Part shown: positions 1 to 6,556 of the stretch, piece by piece
How positions within the stretch are numbered: the first letter of the stretch is position 1
Layout of the letters: each line of letters begins with the position of its first letter
From: Candidatus Omnitrophota bacterium
GTDB lineage: Bacteria; Omnitrophota; Gorgyraeia; Tantalellales; Tantalellaceae
Direction: 5' to 3'
Assembly: GCA_028717825.1 (NCBI GenBank)
Contig: JAQUNB010000023.1
Coordinates: 1-10,364, forward strand
DNA length: 10,364 bases
The notes under the pieces: model-generated
What the model saw: only the letters and a program-made list of their open reading frames with translations
Told to the model about the DNA's origin: nothing
Database searches by the model: none
Translations under genes and position numbers: made by a program

Positions 1-336
1 CACTTGGTCGGTGACGCAGTGCTGAAGAAAATATCCGAAAGGTTGAAAAAATCCGTCCGTGAAGTAGATATGATCGCACGTTACGGGGGAGAGGAATTTT
101 GTGTAGTTCTTCCTGAAACTGCGAAAGAGTTTGCTCTTACCGTTGCGGAAAGGTTAAGAAGGTCGGTAGAAGCGGAACAAATCAAGGCTTTTGACGAGGG
201 AATAAAAATGACCATAAGCATAGGAGTGTCGACATACCCTGAAGACGGTGACAACGTTGAGGTTTTGATCGACAAAGCTGATGCTGCCTTATATCGGGCC
301 AAGAGAAAAGGGCGAAATTCCGTTTGCGCCGCTTAA
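1..336 (+). CDS. GGDEF-domain diguanylate cyclase, C-terminal part (5' end outside window)
   Basis: This is the C-terminal ~111 residues of a GGDEF domain, which condenses two GTP into the second messenger c-di-GMP. The frame is open from base 1 (CAC, His), so the gene starts upstream of the window and the TTG at 4 is not its start. The visible HLVGD matches the conserved H-x-x-GD segment. The active-site signature is RYGGEEF (visible residues 27-33, GGEEF codons 85-99), an active-type GG(D/E)EF. An RxxD motif (REVD, residues 20-23) sits exactly five residues before GGEEF, which is the classic inhibitory I-site for product feedback. The usual family end follows: SIGVSTYP, then ADAALYRAKRKGRNSV. 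The stop is at 334-336. Any N-terminal sensor or receiver part is not visible. The next gene, lptD, has its own promoter, so co-transcription is not required. Confidence 0.93.
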   Translation, partial: HLVGDAVLKKISERLKKSVREVDMIARYGGEEFCVVLPETAKEFALTVAERLRRSVEAEQIKAFDEGIKMTISIGVSTYPEDGDNVEVLIDKADAALYRAKRKGRNSVCAA

Positions 337-355
337 TAATTCTTAACAATCTCGA

Positions 356-385
356 TTGCATTATCCGCAATATATATGATATACT
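356..385 (+). promoter_or_regulatory. Putative sigma70-type extended -10 promoter for lptD
   Basis: A TATACT -10 box (380-385) is preceded by TG at 377-378, giving an extended -10 (TGnTATACT). A weak -35, TTGCAT (356-361), lies 18 bp upstream. Initiation is expected near 391-393, a few bases before the GTG at 404 and about 30 bases before the ATG at 425. The architecture is almost the same as the promoter at 2712-2740. This is inferred from sequence only. Confidence 0.55.
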
Positions 386-424
386 GTTAAAAAATTTTCC
401 CGAGTGGTCTTGTTCCTACAAATT

Positions 425-2656
425 ATGTTTAATAAACGAAATATATTTATATTAGCTGCAGGATTGATTTTTTCGACCCTGTTTTTTTCGGTACATCCTT
501 GTTATTCTGATGAAGCTCAGGCCGAAGAACAAGTTTTAAAATTAAAACCGGGCCAGCCTATAACCGTCAACGGCGATGAAGTCGAATATTTTGAGACCGA
601 AGGTAGGATAGTCGCCAACGGGCATGTCTCGATCCTCTACGGTGACGTGAAACTTAACTGCGACAAAATAGAAGTCAATACTCGCACAAAACAAGCGGTT
701 TGCGAAGGTAACGTAGTTATAACCCAGCCGGAAGGTACGCTTGTCGGGGATCGTATAAAATATGATTTTACCGCCAAGACGGGCGAGATATTAGGTGGCG
801 AGGTAAAAGCGTTCCCGTGGTTCGGCAATGCGAAAGAAGCCGGTAAAGTAGGCAAGAATGAATATCTTCTCAAAGAGGGATACTTTACCACTTGTGATCT
901 CGATGAGCCGCATTATCGCCTGAAAGCTACCGAAATACGTATCTTCCCGGACGAAAAAGTTATAGCTAAAGATGTTGTCTTCTATGTGAATAAAGTGCCG
1001 GTTCTGTGGTTCCCATATTATTATCATCCTTTCATACAAAGCAGGGCAAAAGTCCAGTTCATCCCCGGGCAAAGTTCCGAATGGGGATATTTCATGCTCT
1101 CATCATGGCGTTTTTACATTAAAGGCAACACAAAAGTCGATGTTATGATTGACTATAGAAGCAAAAAAGGTTTTGCTGAAGGTGTCAACCTTTACTATGA
1201 TGCCGCGGATTTTGGCACAGCGGGGTTGGGTAAGGGCCAAGTAAGGACATACTTTGCCGAGCAAACCGGTTTTGGCACATATTCGCCGTCCACTTTTCGC
1301 GACAATAATGAGGTTGACCCGGCGCTTCGCGACAGATTTCAGTGGTTGCATCGCATAGATTTTGAAGAAGATACGGTCGGCATGGTCGAGTTCAATAAGT
1401 ACAGTGATCAATATTTTTTGAAAGATTATTTCTATAACGAATACGAACAAAGCAATCCGACACCTTTGAATTATGCTTCTGTTATCTCGTCCAAGGAAAA
1501 TTACATAGTTAGTGTTTTAGCGAACGCTCGGTTCGATGATTGCTATACTGTAACGCAAAGGCTGCCGGAATTAAGATTGGATATACCCAACCAGAACTTG
1601 TGGAATACGCCGTTTTACTACACATCTCAAAGCCAAGCGACGGCTTTCGCAAAAAAATACTCTTATGGCAGTCAATCGTCGGAATATGTTAACAGGTTTT
1701 TCACCTCGCATACGTTGTCTTATGTGGCGGATCTTGGGCCGGTAAAAGTAACGCCCTATGGTACGGTTGACGGTTTGGTATACAGCCGGACCAAAAAGTC
1801 GATGAACCCCAAGGTTAGGGCTATTTTTGAAAGCGGAGTAGATGTCTCTTCGCGTTTTTACAAGGTTTATGATGTGAATACGAACGCGTTCGGTCTGGAC
1901 ATAAATAAGGTGCGTCACATAGTCGCGCCTTCGGTAGGATATTTTCATACCGATGCGCCGAATATACATTCTGAGGATTTGTTCCAGATGGACGACATCG
2001 ATACTATCGATAAAGAGAACGGTGTTTATTTAGCGCTTGAAAATAAATTGCAAACAAAACGTCATGTTAACGGAAAACTTCAACCGGTCGATCTGGTGCG
2101 GTTCATAGCGAGCGGAGATTATCTTTTTCGTACTGAAAGAGACAGCCTGAGCTATAAAGGGCATGATTCTTTCAGAGATGTAAAACTCGATCTTGAAATG
2201 CTGCCGTACAATTGGCTCTACATCGACAGCCAGATGGAAATAGATCCGAAGTATCAATCGGTTTCCTCGGGGTATATCGAGGCTTCTTTATATCCGACCG
2301 ACTTTTTCAGTATGAGTTTCGGATACAGATATGAAAAAATACTGCCTGACTCGCGTAATCAGTTCACCTTTGATATCGGTTATATCATGAACGAAAAATG
2401 GCGTTTCGGCGTATACGAGAGGATAAATATCCAAGAAAGCAGCATAGAAGAGCAACAGTTCTCCATAACAAGGGACTTGCATTGCTGGGAAGTCGAATTC
2501 GTATATGACGTCGACGGCAGCAATTTCTTCAAGGATGATTATACCGTTTGGGTCGTATTCAGGATCAAGGCGTTCCCAGATCTACAGATCGGTCTGGACA
2601 GGTCCTTTGTCAAGCATCAGCCCGGAAGGCTGCACCCCAGTGTGGTCAGTCACTAA
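425..2656 (+). CDS. lptD: LPS-assembly outer-membrane porin LptD
   Basis: LptD is the beta-barrel that, with lipoprotein LptE, inserts lipopolysaccharide into the outer leaflet of the outer membrane. From ATG 425 the product is 743 residues, normal for the family. Residues 1-28 form a signal peptide (FNKR, then a hydrophobic stretch, with probable cleavage after CYS). Residues ~40-125 are the periplasmic LptA/OstA-like beta-jellyroll (VEYFETEG, GHVSILYGDVKLNCDKIE, VCEGNVVI). The family motif TTCDLDEPHY (151-164 region, Cys157) follows. The rest is a long barrel rich in alternating aromatic strands, with PELRLDIPNQ mid-barrel and the late motif DLHCWE (Cys687). An in-frame GTG at 404 would extend the N-terminus by seven hydrophobic residues. 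ATG 425 was chosen because it gives a normal charged n-region, but neither start has a good Shine-Dalgarno. No intrinsic terminator was seen after the stop. Confidence 0.92.
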   Translation: MFNKRNIFILAAGLIFSTLFFSVHPCYSDEAQAEEQVLKLKPGQPITVNGDEVEYFETEGRIVANGHVSILYGDVKLNCDKIEVNTRTKQAVCEGNVVITQPEGTLVGDRIKYDFTAKTGEILGGEVKAFPWFGNAKEAGKVGKNEYLLKEGYFTTCDLDEPHYRLKATEIRIFPDEKVIAKDVVFYVNKVPVLWFPYYYHPFIQSRAKVQFIPGQSSEWGYFMLSSWRFYIKGNTKVDVMIDYRSKKGFAEGVNLYYDAADFGTAGLGKGQVRTYFAEQTGFGTYSPSTFRDNNEVDPALRDRFQWLHRIDFEEDTVGMVEFNKYSDQYFLKDYFYNEYEQSNPTPLNYASVISSKENYIVSVLANARFDDCYTVTQRLPELRLDIPNQNLWNTPFYYTSQSQATAFAKKYSYGSQSSEYVNRFFTSHTLSYVADLGPVKVTPYGTVDGLVYSRTKKSMNPKVRAIFESGVDVSSRFYKVYDVNTNAFGLDINKVRHIVAPSVGYFHTDAPNIHSEDLFQMDDIDTIDKENGVYLALENKLQTKRHVNGKLQPVDLVRFIASGDYLFRTERDSLSYKGHDSFRDVKLDLEMLPYNWLYIDSQMEIDPKYQSVSSGYIEASLYPTDFFSMSFGYRYEKILPDSRNQFTFDIGYIMNEKWRFGVYERINIQESSIEEQQFSITRDLHCWEVEFVYDVDGSNFFKDDYTVWVVFRIKAFPDLQIGLDRSFVKHQPGRLHPSVVSH

Positions 2657-2711
2657 TCCATCCATATTATTTATAAGCTAACATATATATTGCAAATTCG
2701 CAGACTATTTC

Positions 2712-2740
2712 TTGCGGACGATTTTGCTATATGCTATAAT
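2712..2740 (+). promoter_or_regulatory. Strong putative extended -10 promoter of the sugar-nucleotide block
   Basis: A perfect -10 TATAAT (2735-2740) carries the extended TG at 2732-2733 (TGCTATAAT). TTGCGG (2712-2717) stands 17 bp upstream as a weak -35. Initiation is expected near 2746-2748, leaving a leader of about 35 nt before the ATG at 2782, which has the Shine-Dalgarno GAGGGA at 2774-2779. It probably transcribes the rmlC/rmlA remnant and rmlB, and possibly the whole block to 10111. Predicted from sequence only. Confidence 0.65.
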
Positions 2741-2781
2741 CTCACAAGATTTATTAGAGTCGTTTTTGTCTTGAGGGAACA

Positions 2782-2973
2782 ATGATTAAAGGTGTTAAAA
2801 TAAAGCAGTTAAAACTTATTCCGGATGAGCGGGGGCGCTTGATGGAAATACTCCGCGCGGATGATGATAAAAGAGTTGAAGACCTCGAGAGGGCCGGTGT
2901 GGTTGAACTTAAAGGGAAGATACCCGAGAAATCCAAAAAACCCGCTTCGAATTTTGCTGTCGCGCGGATATGA
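2782..2973 (+). pseudogene. Chimeric remnant: RmlC N-terminus joined to an internal piece of RmlA
   Basis: A 63-codon frame with a good Shine-Dalgarno (GAGGGA) and a strong promoter, but it does not encode a complete protein. Residues 1-27 (MIKGVKIKQL, then PDERGRLMEILRADD) match the start of RmlC-like dTDP-4-dehydrorhamnose 3,5-epimerases and related cupin isomerases, normally ~150-190 residues. From about residue 30 the similarity changes to the middle of a glucose-1-phosphate thymidylyltransferase: ERAGVVELKGK, then EKSKKPASNFAV, recalling the RmlA pattern GVVEhKGKxIxxhEEKPKKPxSNxAVTG. It then runs into a stop (VARI). The epimerase catalytic region and the RmlA nucleotide-binding N-terminus are absent. 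The best reading is a deletion scar from an ancestral rmlC-rmlA-rmlB operon. A metagenome assembly collapse is the main alternative. A real 63-residue small protein is possible but less likely. Confidence 0.75.
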
Positions 2974-3116
2974 ACAATATGTATGAAAAAGGTGAACTCA
3001 TTTATTCTGTCTTGGACGGCTGGTGGACGGATACAGGGACGTTCGATTCGCTTTTAAAGGCGAATCAGTTGGTTGCGGATAAGAAAAACAAAAAATTATC
3101 ATTGAACACAAAGTAA
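2970..3116 (+). pseudogene. C-terminal fragment of RmlA-type glucose-1-phosphate thymidylyltransferase
   Basis: The 48-codon frame overlaps the previous one by ATGA (2970-2973). It encodes MNNMYEKGELIYSVLDGWW, then TDTGTFDSLLKANQLV and a lysine-rich tail. This is the characteristic C-terminus of RmlA-type thymidylyltransferases (family pattern ITDVNNxYIxKGEL, hhxGWWTDxGTFxSLhxAN). RmlA makes dTDP-glucose from dTTP and glucose-1-phosphate, the substrate of the adjacent RmlB. Only the last ~50 of about 240-290 residues remain. The ~25-30 residues that normally link SNxAVTG to TDVNN are missing between this and the preceding piece. No catalytic or nucleotide-binding residues are left, so it should be inactive. 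It ends 37 bp before rmlB. Confidence 0.8.
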
Positions 3117-3153
3117 TTTTGATATTTTATCTGAAAATGGTGATAAGGTCTTT

Positions 3154-4131
3154 ATGAACTTTCTTATAACGGGCGGATGCGGTTTTATCGGGTCAAATTT
3201 TATCCGGTTTATACTGAAAAAGTATAAAGATATCCGTATCGTGAACCTTGATAAGCTTACTTATTGCGGAAACCCGGATAATTTGAAGGGACTCGAGCGT
3301 GACGAGCGCTATACTTTCGTAAAAGGCGATATCTGCGATGAGAAACTGGTTTTGCGCCTTGTTCGCAAAACGGAAGTGATCGTGAATTTTGCCGCAGAGA
3401 GTCATGTTGACAGGTCGATAAAGTATCCGAATGATTTTATGATGACGAATTTCTGCGGCGTTAAGACGATCTTGGATACGGCAAAAGCGTCAAAGATCAA
3501 AAAATTCATACAGATCGGGACCGACGAGGTATACGGAAGTATTAAACGCGGATTGTCCGGAGAGAAAGACCTTCTTTCTCCCAATAGTCCCTATTCTGCG
3601 TCGAAAGCCGCAGCGGACCTTTTGGCTCTTTCATATTTTAATACATATTCTCTGCCGGTTGTGATAACCCGGAGCTCTAATAATTTTGGGCCGTTCCAAT
3701 ATCCGGAAAAGCTTATTCCTCTTTTTATAACGAATATTTTGAACAATGAAAAAGTCCCGCTTTATGGCGATGGGAAAAATGTCAGGGATTGGCTTTTTGT
3801 AGAAGATAATTGCCGGGCGATAGACCTTGTGATACAAAAAGGCAAAGAAGGCGAGATCTACAATATCGGGGGAGGAACCCAGCTCGCGAATTATGACCTG
3901 ACGGAAAAAATTTTAAAAAAGATGGATAAAGACAAGGATTCCATCGAATATGTCAAAGATAGGCCCGGCCACGACAGAAGATACGCGCTTGATTCGTCGA
4001 AGATAAAAAAACTGGGATGGAAAACCGGCGGAAATTTTGACAAAAGGCTGGAAGAAACGATCAAGTGGTATGCGAAAAACAAGAACTGGTGGAGACCTCT
4101 TAAGGAAAGAGCCGAGATAATAGAATGGTAA
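3154..4131 (+). CDS. rmlB: dTDP-glucose 4,6-dehydratase RmlB
   Basis: A cytosolic extended short-chain dehydrogenase that uses bound NAD+ to convert dTDP-glucose into dTDP-4-keto-6-deoxyglucose, the common precursor of L-rhamnose and many deoxy and amino sugars. At 325 residues it is full length. The Rossmann motif GGCGFIG is at 7-13, NFAAESHVDRSI at 78-89, and the TDE triad typical of 4,6-dehydratases is in GTDEVYG (122-128). The catalytic YSASK is at 147-151. The family signature RPGHDRRYA is at 270-278, and NWWRPL is near the C-terminus. The start ATG has AAGG at 3145-3148. All key residues look intact, although the neighbouring genes for the preceding (RmlA) and a following (RmlC) step are broken. 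Its substrate must therefore come from an RmlA encoded elsewhere. RmlD is not in the window. Confidence 0.93.
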   Translation: MNFLITGGCGFIGSNFIRFILKKYKDIRIVNLDKLTYCGNPDNLKGLERDERYTFVKGDICDEKLVLRLVRKTEVIVNFAAESHVDRSIKYPNDFMMTNFCGVKTILDTAKASKIKKFIQIGTDEVYGSIKRGLSGEKDLLSPNSPYSASKAAADLLALSYFNTYSLPVVITRSSNNFGPFQYPEKLIPLFITNILNNEKVPLYGDGKNVRDWLFVEDNCRAIDLVIQKGKEGEIYNIGGGTQLANYDLTEKILKKMDKDKDSIEYVKDRPGHDRRYALDSSKIKKLGWKTGGNFDKRLEETIKWYAKNKNWWRPLKERAEIIEW

Positions 4132-4157
4132 TTCGGGGAAGGAAACATAAATTTGGA

Positions 4158-4171
4158 TGTTAACGTTAACA
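4158..4171 (+). repeat. 14-bp perfect palindrome between rmlB and wbpA-like gene
   Basis: TGTTAACGTTAACA is a perfect palindrome lying 10 bp before the Shine-Dalgarno (AGGAG, 4181-4185) of the next gene. It also contains two overlapping-type GTTAAC sites in tandem. It could be an operator half-site pair or chance; no promoter boxes were recognised beside it. There is no T-tract, so it is not a terminator. Confidence 0.5.
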
Positions 4172-4191
4172 CATACGGTTAGGAGTAAAGA

Positions 4192-5502
4192 ATGAATATT
4201 TACACGGATCTAAAAAACAAGATAAAGAACAAAAAGGCGGTAATAACGTTGGTCGGGCTGGGATATGTAGGGCTTCCTATTGCTCTTGAATTCTGTAAAA
4301 AGGGATTTAAAGTTAACGGGTTCGATCTGGCTTCGAACCGTATAGAGAAGTTGAAAAAAGGACATTCCTATATCAATGATATTCCGTCAAAAGATATAAA
4401 AGCGGCTCTTAAAAAAGGATTTTATCCGACATGCGACGCGAAAGTGATCAATGAGGCCGATTGTATTATTATTTGTGTTCCGACACCCTTAAGAAAAATA
4501 AAAGATCCGGATGTATCGTATATAGTGAACGCGAGTCGAACATTGCGTAAACACATGAGAGCGGGGCAGCTTGTGGTGTTGGAAAGTACTACTTATCCGG
4601 GCACAACCCGCGAGATCATGCTGCCCGAGATGGAGAAAAGCAGGCTCAAACTTGGTAAAGATTTTTGTCTGGCGTTCTCTCCCGAAAGGATCGATCCGGG
4701 TAACCCAAAATACCAGTTCGCGAACATACCAAAAGTGGTAGGCGGGTTTTCGAAACAAGAAACGGAACTAGTTAAACTTTTATATTCGTCCGTGGTTAAC
4801 CGGGTTATCGGTGTGTCCACACCAGAATCCGCGGAGGTCACAAAACTACTTGAAAATACTTTCAGGATAGTGAATATCGGGCTTATCAATGAGTTTGCCA
4901 ATTTATGCGATAGGCTTGGCATCGATGTGTGGGAAGTTATAGAGGCGGCGAAAAGCAAACCATTCGGATTTATGCCCTTTTATCCGGGACCCGGGATAGG
5001 CGGACACTGTATACCCGCTGATCCCATGTATTTATCATGGAAGGCGAGGAGAGTAGGCTTTAAGACTAAAATGATCGACATTGCGGCCTCAGTGAACAGG
5101 GATATGCCGAAATACACCGCTCTCAGGGCAGAGAAGATACTCGCCTCAAAAGGCAAGAGGATACAGAACGCGAATGTGCTGATAATAGGTGTCACTTATA
5201 AAAAAGATGTAAACGATCTTAGGGAGTCACCGGCGCTTGATCTTATAGAAGCCCTAAAAGGAAAGAAATGCAAACTTAAATATTATGATCCATATATCCC
5301 GTATCTCGATATTCATGGGATCAAGGGCGAGTCAGTTGAGCTTACCGGGGCGATCATAAAGAAACAGGATCTGGTGATCGTGGTTACGGATCATTCGGAC
5401 ATAAATTATAAGAACATAGCAAAAAATGCCAAGTTGATATTCGATACGAGAAATATATTTGAAAATAAAGGTATCCGGAATAAAAATATCATCAAACTTT
5501 AA
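4192..5502 (+). CDS. wbpA: Nucleotide-sugar 6-dehydrogenase, UDP-GlcNAc (WbpA) type
   Basis: A UDP-glucose/GDP-mannose dehydrogenase family enzyme that oxidises C6 of a UDP-sugar in two NAD+-dependent steps to give a uronic acid. At 436 residues it is full length. The N-terminal Rossmann motif GLGYVG is at 22-27, CVPTPL at 95-100, ESTTYPGTT at 131-139 and FSPERIDPGNP at 162-172. The catalytic Lys218 and Asn222 are in TKLLEN, and the thiol Cys273 is in GGHCIPADP (270-278). The C-terminal binding segment YKKDVNDLRESP is at 336-347. The GPGIGGHCIPxDPxYLxWKAR pattern is that of WbpA-like UDP-N-acetylglucosamine dehydrogenases rather than UDP-glucose dehydrogenase or the WecC class, so UDP-GlcNAcA is the likeliest product; UDP-glucose or UDP-GalNAc cannot be excluded. 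AGGAG (4181-4185) supports the ATG. The next gene follows after 25 bp. Confidence 0.9.
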   Translation: MNIYTDLKNKIKNKKAVITLVGLGYVGLPIALEFCKKGFKVNGFDLASNRIEKLKKGHSYINDIPSKDIKAALKKGFYPTCDAKVINEADCIIICVPTPLRKIKDPDVSYIVNASRTLRKHMRAGQLVVLESTTYPGTTREIMLPEMEKSRLKLGKDFCLAFSPERIDPGNPKYQFANIPKVVGGFSKQETELVKLLYSSVVNRVIGVSTPESAEVTKLLENTFRIVNIGLINEFANLCDRLGIDVWEVIEAAKSKPFGFMPFYPGPGIGGHCIPADPMYLSWKARRVGFKTKMIDIAASVNRDMPKYTALRAEKILASKGKRIQNANVLIIGVTYKKDVNDLRESPALDLIEALKGKKCKLKYYDPYIPYLDIHGIKGESVELTGAIIKKQDLVIVVTDHSDINYKNIAKNAKLIFDTRNIFENKGIRNKNIIKL

Positions 5503-5527
5503 GCGTTTAAATCTGGAGGCTAAATAG

Positions 5528-6466
5528 ATGAAATATTTAGTTACGGGCGGGGCAGGATTCATAGGGTCGAACATCGTGGAAGAGATCGTTAAGCGCGGTA
5601 AAACGGTGCGTGTTCTGGATAATTTGTCCACGGGCAAAGAAGAGAACCTAGCCCCGTTCAAGGGGAAGATCGAGTTCCAGAAAGGCGACATACGGAAAGA
5701 AAAAGATGTTGAGAAAGCGCTGAAGGGCGTTGAGTTTGTGATCCATCAGGCCGCACTCAGGAGCGTGGCCAGAAGCGTAGAACAGCCGTCGATCACTAAC
5801 GATGTGAATGTCAACGGGACTTTGAACCTGCTGTTGAAAGCTAAAGAAGCCGGGGTTAAGAGGCTTGTTTATGCCTCAAGTAGTTCTGTCTATGGGGATT
5901 GCGAAATCTTTCCACAGAAAGAAACATATACACCGAATCCTATTTCTCCTTATGCTGTTAGTAAGTTGGCGGCAGAGTATTATTGCAGGATGTTCACCAA
6001 GACCATGGGCCTTGATACGGTTTCTTTGAGGTACTTTAACGTGTTCGGGCCGAGACAAAATCCTGAATCAAAATATTCGGCTGTTATTCCCGCATTCATC
6101 GCGGTACTTGTTAAAGATAAGCCGTGCGTAATAGACGGAGACGGGACACAATCACGGGATTTTACTTACGTTGCTAATGTCGTTGACGCGAATCTGGCGG
6201 CTTGCGAGGCTAAAGGGGCGGAAGGTAGAGCCTTTAACGTCGCCTGTGGAGAGGAATATTCCATCATTGAAGTGGCGGAAGGCCTGAAGAAAATACTCGG
6301 CAAAAAAATAGAATTAGTATATGGGCCCAAAAGACCCGGAGATGTCCAAAGGACAAATGCTGATATAACCGGTCTACGTAAGGTTCTTGGGGTCGAGCCG
6401 CGTTTTGATTTTTATGAAGGCCTTAAACAAACGGTTGATTGGTTTGTGAAAAATTATAAATTCTAA
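5528..6466 (+). CDS. wbpP: UDP-N-acetylglucosamine/uronate C4-epimerase (WbpP/GalE-like SDR)
   Basis: An extended SDR of 312 residues predicted to invert C4 of a UDP-hexose or its uronic acid using bound NAD+. GGAGFIG is at 7-13, DNLSTGK at 31-37, HQAALRSVARSVEQP at 73-87 and the catalytic serine region ASSSSVYG at 116-123. The active-site YAVSK is at 142-146, followed by RYFNVFGPRQNP (168-179), YSAVIPAF and GDGTQSRDFTYV. The combination of RYFNVFGPRQ, a following YSAVIP and DGxxSRDF is typical of WbpP/TviC-type epimerases acting on N-acetylated UDP-sugars or their uronates, rather than of strict UDP-Glc/UDP-Gal GalE. With the preceding WbpA-like dehydrogenase it would interconvert gluco and galacto forms, for example UDP-GlcNAcA and UDP-GalNAcA; this is inferred. 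A strong Shine-Dalgarno GGAGG (5515-5519) is 8 bp before the ATG. Confidence 0.85.
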   Translation: MKYLVTGGAGFIGSNIVEEIVKRGKTVRVLDNLSTGKEENLAPFKGKIEFQKGDIRKEKDVEKALKGVEFVIHQAALRSVARSVEQPSITNDVNVNGTLNLLLKAKEAGVKRLVYASSSSVYGDCEIFPQKETYTPNPISPYAVSKLAAEYYCRMFTKTMGLDTVSLRYFNVFGPRQNPESKYSAVIPAFIAVLVKDKPCVIDGDGTQSRDFTYVANVVDANLAACEAKGAEGRAFNVACGEEYSIIEVAEGLKKILGKKIELVYGPKRPGDVQRTNADITGLRKVLGVEPRFDFYEGLKQTVDWFVKNYKF

Positions 6467-6556
6467 GTTCATTAGTAGGCAAAAGATGTCGTTCGGAGCC
6501 AAGTTTTAAATCAGTTAGAGAGATATTTTTTTAAATTGGTCATAAAAGGAGACAGC

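Noticed and set aside
1571..1969. 132-codon open frame on the minus strand inside lptD
   Set aside because: It is antisense to clear LptD coding sequence, is basic with no recognisable motif, and has no ribosome site.
2657..2711. Intrinsic terminator after lptD
   Set aside because: The region is AT-rich, but I found no GC-containing stem followed by a T-tract.
2970..3116. Functional small protein or programmed frameshift product with the upstream frame
   Set aside because: Both frames match separate non-adjacent parts of RmlA with the link region missing, so a frameshift would not restore an enzyme; decay is simpler.
4593..4958. 121-codon open frame on the minus strand inside the dehydrogenase gene
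   Set aside because: A shadow of a well-conserved catalytic region on the other strand; no family resemblance.
6536..6556. TTG start extending the UXS-like gene by seven codons
   Set aside because: AAGGAG at 6546-6551 lies inside this extension and is ideally placed for ATG 6557, where the Rossmann fold begins as usual.
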